Assembly: GCA_017743475.1 (NCBI GenBank)
Contig: JAGHYV010000006.1
Coordinates: 1 to 64,000 of the forward strand
Direction: 5' to 3'
Source of the DNA: Roseiflexus sp.
GTDB taxonomy: Bacteria; Chloroflexota; Chloroflexia; Chloroflexales; Roseiflexaceae
Length of the DNA stretch: 64,000 nucleotides
The notes under the pieces: model-generated
Databases searched by the model: none
The model's input: only the letters and a program-made list of their open reading frames with translations
Told to the model about the DNA's origin: nothing
Shown: piece after piece, positions 61,363-64,000 of the stretch
How the letters are laid out: every line of letters begins with the position of its first letter
Numbering within the stretch: the stretch's first letter is position 1
Program-made: the position numbers and the translations under genes

Positions 61363-61397
61363 AGTTCTCAGTTCTTGGTTCTCAGTTCTCGGTTCTC
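61363..61397. repeat. Five-copy heptamer array before argH
   Basis: AGTTCTC, AGTTCTT, GGTTCTC, AGTTCTC, GGTTCTC in direct tandem, the same unit as at 9045-9149. It ends four nt before the argH ribosome site AGGAGC. Confidence 0.85.
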
Positions 61398-61411
61398 ACA
61401 AGGAGCAAAGC

Positions 61412-62779
61412 ATGTGGGGCGGTCGCTTTAGCGAACAGGTAGACGCGCTCATGGCGCAGTTCAACAATTCGTTTTCGTTTGATCGGCGTATGTGGCGCGA
61501 AGACATTCGCGGCAGCATTGCCTGGGCGCGTCAACTCGCCAGGGTCGGCATCATCTCAGCAGAAGAACGCGATACGCTGGTTGATGGTCTCAATATGGTC
61601 TATGCCGAGTTTGCCGAAGGACGGTTCGAGGTGCGTGAAACTGATGAGGACATTCACACCGCAGTCGAACGTCGCCTGGGTGAACTGGTCGGTACGGTTG
61701 CCGGAAAATTGCACACTGGTCGTAGCCGAAACGACCAGGTGGCGACTGATGTGCGTCTCTGGACGCTGGGGGCGATCCGGCGCATCGACGATGGGCTACG
61801 CGCCCTGCAAAAAGCATTGCTGGCACAAGCCGAAACCGCTGGCACCGCGCTTATGCCGGGATATACCCATTTGCAGCGCGCCCAGCCAGTGCTGCTGGCA
61901 CACTGGTTGCTGGCGCACTTCTGGCCCCTGCAACGTGATCGTGAGCGTCTGGCGGACTGCGCAAAGCGAACGGCAACGCTTCCGCTAGGATCCGGCGCGA
62001 TTGCCGGAACGCCGCTGATGGTGGATCGCACGGCGCTGGCTGCTGAACTTGGTATGACCACTATTTCCCCCAACAGTATCGATGCAGTCAGTGATCGAGA
62101 TTTCATTGCAGAGTTTCTATTTTGCGCAGCGTTGATAGGGACGCACCTGAGCCGTCTGGCAGAAGACATGATTATCTACAGTAGCGCTGAGTTTGGTTTT
62201 GTGACTCTTGCCGACGCCTATAGCACCGGTTCAAGTCTGATGCCGCAGAAGAAAAACCCTGACTCGTTCGAACTGCTGCGCGGCAAGGCGGGTCGTTTGA
62301 CAGGCGATCTGATTGCAGTGCTGACTGTGCTGAAAGGTCTACCCTCCGCCTATGACAAAGATCTGCAGGAAGACAAAGAACCTTTATTTGATGCAGCCGA
62401 CACCCTCGAACTCGCGTTGCCGGTCGCGGCAGGCGCAGTAGCAACAGCGCGCTTTCATCCGGATCGCATGCGCGCAGCGCTCGACGATGCCATGCTGGCG
62501 ACCGATCTTGCCGATTATCTAGTTGCGCGCGGCGTGCCATTCCGCGAAGCACACTATATTACTGGCAGGCTGGTGCGTGAAGCGGAGCAACGGGGTGTTG
62601 CGCTCTCAGCGCTGCCGCTCGAGGTCTTTCTCGCGGCGCACCCGGTATGTGAACCCGATGTACTTCAGGTGTTCGACTTCGACCGTTCAGTGGCAACGCG
62701 GCGCGTACCGGGCGCAACTGCGCCTGAAGCGGTGGATGAGCAGATCGCACAGGCGCGGCGATGTGTTGAGGAGCGATGA
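61412..62779 (+). CDS. argH: Argininosuccinate lyase
   Basis: 455 residues. MWGGRFSEQVDALMAQFNNSF opens the family; TAVERRLGELVGTVAGKLHTGRSRNDQVATD, GYTHLQRAQPVLLAHW and the lyase signature GSSLMPQKKNPDSFELLRGK are intact. It splits argininosuccinate to arginine and fumarate. The ATG is set by AGGAGC ten nt upstream; the frame further upstream is spurious. A heptamer repeat lies directly before the ribosome site. Confidence 0.97.
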   Translation: MWGGRFSEQVDALMAQFNNSFSFDRRMWREDIRGSIAWARQLARVGIISAEERDTLVDGLNMVYAEFAEGRFEVRETDEDIHTAVERRLGELVGTVAGKLHTGRSRNDQVATDVRLWTLGAIRRIDDGLRALQKALLAQAETAGTALMPGYTHLQRAQPVLLAHWLLAHFWPLQRDRERLADCAKRTATLPLGSGAIAGTPLMVDRTALAAELGMTTISPNSIDAVSDRDFIAEFLFCAALIGTHLSRLAEDMIIYSSAEFGFVTLADAYSTGSSLMPQKKNPDSFELLRGKAGRLTGDLIAVLTVLKGLPSAYDKDLQEDKEPLFDAADTLELALPVAAGAVATARFHPDRMRAALDDAMLATDLADYLVARGVPFREAHYITGRLVREAEQRGVALSALPLEVFLAAHPVCEPDVLQVFDFDRSVATRRVPGATAPEAVDEQIAQARRCVEER

Positions 62780-62852
62780 TTCTGCTGCCGGAACAGTGCC
62801 CTTTCCCGCATGCACAGATGTCACGCCTGCACACAGCGATACGACACATCAC

Positions 62853-62909
62853 GGGAGCGAGGGCATTTTGCTCTCGACTGCCTCCATGAGGGCGAGACGC
62901 CCTCGCTCC
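62853..62909. repeat. 57-nt dispersed inverted-repeat element, copy 2
   Basis: GGAGCGAGGGC (62854-62864) and its perfect reverse complement GCCCTCGCTCC (62899-62909) enclose a 34-nt loop that itself contains further complementary GAGGGCG/CTCTCG bits. It lies 74 nt after the argH stop. It matches 55018-55074. Confidence 0.8.
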
Positions 62910-62967
62910 AAAGCGACCGGCGCAGAGATGAACGAACACCTGTGGACTATGTATGCATATCGTTCTA

Positions 62968-64000
62968 TCAGATTTGATGCGAGACCTCCGCCACTGCAAC
63001 CTGCAGTGCACGCACCGGCATCCAGAATGCGGCGAGCGTCCCCTTTCCTGGCGCGCTTTCAATGGTCAACTCGCCTCCCATCAACCGGCAGTAGCGCTGA
63101 CTGATCGCCAGTCCCAACCCCGCTCCACGCTGCTCGCGTCCAATATCCTCCTCTGCAATCGCAAAGGGGACAAACAACGTCGCCATCCGCTCCGGCGCAA
63201 TTCCCCTACCCGTATCGCGCACCCAAAACCGCAACCGCATCCAATCATCCTCTGTCGCCTCACATACCACTCCCACCTCCACCTCGCCGTCTGTCGTGAA
63301 CTTGGCTGCATTGCTCACCAGGTTTAGCAGCACCTGGCGCACCTTCGCCGCATCCCCCCGCACCACCCCGACCGCCTCCGTTCCCACCATCACCAGATGG
63401 TTCCGATTGCGCCGGATCAACGGTTGCACCGTGGCCGTCACGTCGCGAACGATCTCCGTCACATCAAACGCCACCTCGTGCAGCGTCATCTGTCCGGACT
63501 CGATCTGCGCCATCTCCAGCACATTATTCGCCAGGGCCAGCAGGTGCCCGGTCGCCACCCGGATCGCCTCCAGGTCGGCGCGCGTCTGCGCCAGGCTCTG
63601 CCGCTCGATCCCGGTCTCGAGCAGGTGGCAGTACCCGGCAATTGCCATCAGCGGCGTGCGGATTTCGTGGCTCATATGCGCCAGAAACGCACTCTTGGCG
63701 CGATTGCCCGCTTCCGCTGCGTCGCGTGCGGCGATCAGTTCCTGCTGCACCGCCAGCAGGCGCTCGTTGTTGCGTTGCAGTTCCGCCCGAATGCGTCGCT
63801 CGGCGCTGATGTCGCGCCAGACGAACAGGCGTCCGCGGTACGTCTGGCGCGCATCGTAGATTGGCAGAATGCGCACATCGAACCAGCGTCGTTCGGTTCC
63901 GACCGCTACCTCAACCTCTTCTGCTGCTTCGCGCACCTCGCGGTAGCGCTCGACCATTTCGGGCCAGCGCGTCATTATAATATCGCGCGCGCGTTTGCCG
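62968..64000 (-). CDS. PAS sensor histidine kinase (partial, cut by window edge)
   Basis: The last about 344 codons are seen; the frame stays open to the window edge (GKRARDIIMTRWPEM), so the N-terminus is missing. A PAS/PAC end (RRWFDVRILPIYDARQTYRGRLFVWRDIS) is followed by a coiled coil and HisKA with the His in AFLAHMSHEIRTPLMAI. The ATPase has N box LLNLVSNAAKF, G1 VRDTGRGIAPERM and G2 GAGLGLAISQRYCRLMGG. There is no receiver domain at the C-terminus. Signal and target unknown. Confidence 0.92.
   Translation of the reverse strand, partial: GKRARDIIMTRWPEMVERYREVREAAEEVEVAVGTERRWFDVRILPIYDARQTYRGRLFVWRDISAERRIRAELQRNNERLLAVQQELIAARDAAEAGNRAKSAFLAHMSHEIRTPLMAIAGYCHLLETGIERQSLAQTRADLEAIRVATGHLLALANNVLEMAQIESGQMTLHEVAFDVTEIVRDVTATVQPLIRRNRNHLVMVGTEAVGVVRGDAAKVRQVLLNLVSNAAKFTTDGEVEVGVVCEATEDDWMRLRFWVRDTGRGIAPERMATLFVPFAIAEEDIGREQRGAGLGLAISQRYCRLMGGELTIESAPGKGTLAAFWMPVRALQVAVAEVSHQI

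Noticed and set aside
1-64000. tRNA or rRNA genes
   Set aside because: I scanned by eye for T-arm consensus and rRNA-like segments in the intergenic regions and found none; a tRNA finder could overturn this.

Overview
The window looks like a piece of chromosome from a Chloroflexota bacterium, most probably a Roseiflexus-like filamentous phototroph. This is inferred from the protein repertoire (deoxyhypusine synthase-like protein, bacterial translin, eRF1-like baeRF protein, Uma2 nucleases, split AmmeMemoRadiSam genes), the GC-rich codon use and the dispersed GC-rich hairpin repeats. No photosynthesis, rRNA or tRNA gene was seen, so the assignment is not proven. About 45 intact genes are supported, along with seven clearly decayed genes and three mobile-element relics.

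Layout. 0-9 kb is a decay zone: an IS5-type transposase relic, a 174-bp MITE, a deoxyhypusine synthase-like gene, a broken Uma2 gene, an ABC exporter, a translin-family gene, relics of adenylate kinase and of fructose-bisphosphate aldolase/phosphatase, and a membrane gene split by one stop codon. 8-12 kb holds a nitrilase-family hydrolase, a lectin-fold-like protein and an S9 peptidase. 12.3-19.5 kb holds a leaderless histidine kinase whose stop overlaps an SLC13-type transporter, then a three-gene sugar ABC transporter with terminator. 19.7-23.7 kb has a baeRF protein, a stand-alone TaqI-type DNA-recognition domain and an L-lactate permease. 24-32.4 kb has two very large exported proteins, divergently arranged: a mosaic nuclease/phosphoesterase of about 1640 residues and a subtilisin-like lipoprotein of 999 residues.

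32.4-38 kb is again accessory: an IS630 deletion derivative, DUF2231 and PlsC genes, about 0.9 kb of repeat-rich DNA, the AmmeMemoRadiSam radical SAM gene, and relics of a Nudix hydrolase and a C26 amidotransferase. 37.5-48 kb contains a GNAT protein and amidohydrolase operon, ruvB, msrB, two methyltransferases, a TVP38-type membrane protein, an ABC-2 exporter and a flippase-like protein. 48-52 kb is a probable minus-strand operon: GAF histidine kinase, E1-alpha, E1-beta, flippase-like protein. 52-55.4 kb has repeats, a second MITE relic, a Baeyer-Villiger-type monooxygenase with a coupled SDR, and a long structured leader upstream of the hibernation factor gene. 56-61 kb is a tightly packed minus-strand series (Uma2, argF, two TrkA proteins, CorA, Memo/AmrB), with argH diverging from it. 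A hybrid-type histidine kinase runs off the right edge.

The signals most worth following are the hpf leader with a terminator-like hairpin, the MITE/IS630 pair, the orphan specificity domain, a degenerate heptamer repeat at two loci, a 57-nt inverted-repeat element placed about 75 nt after two different genes, and the recurrent loss of metabolic genes in two decay zones.
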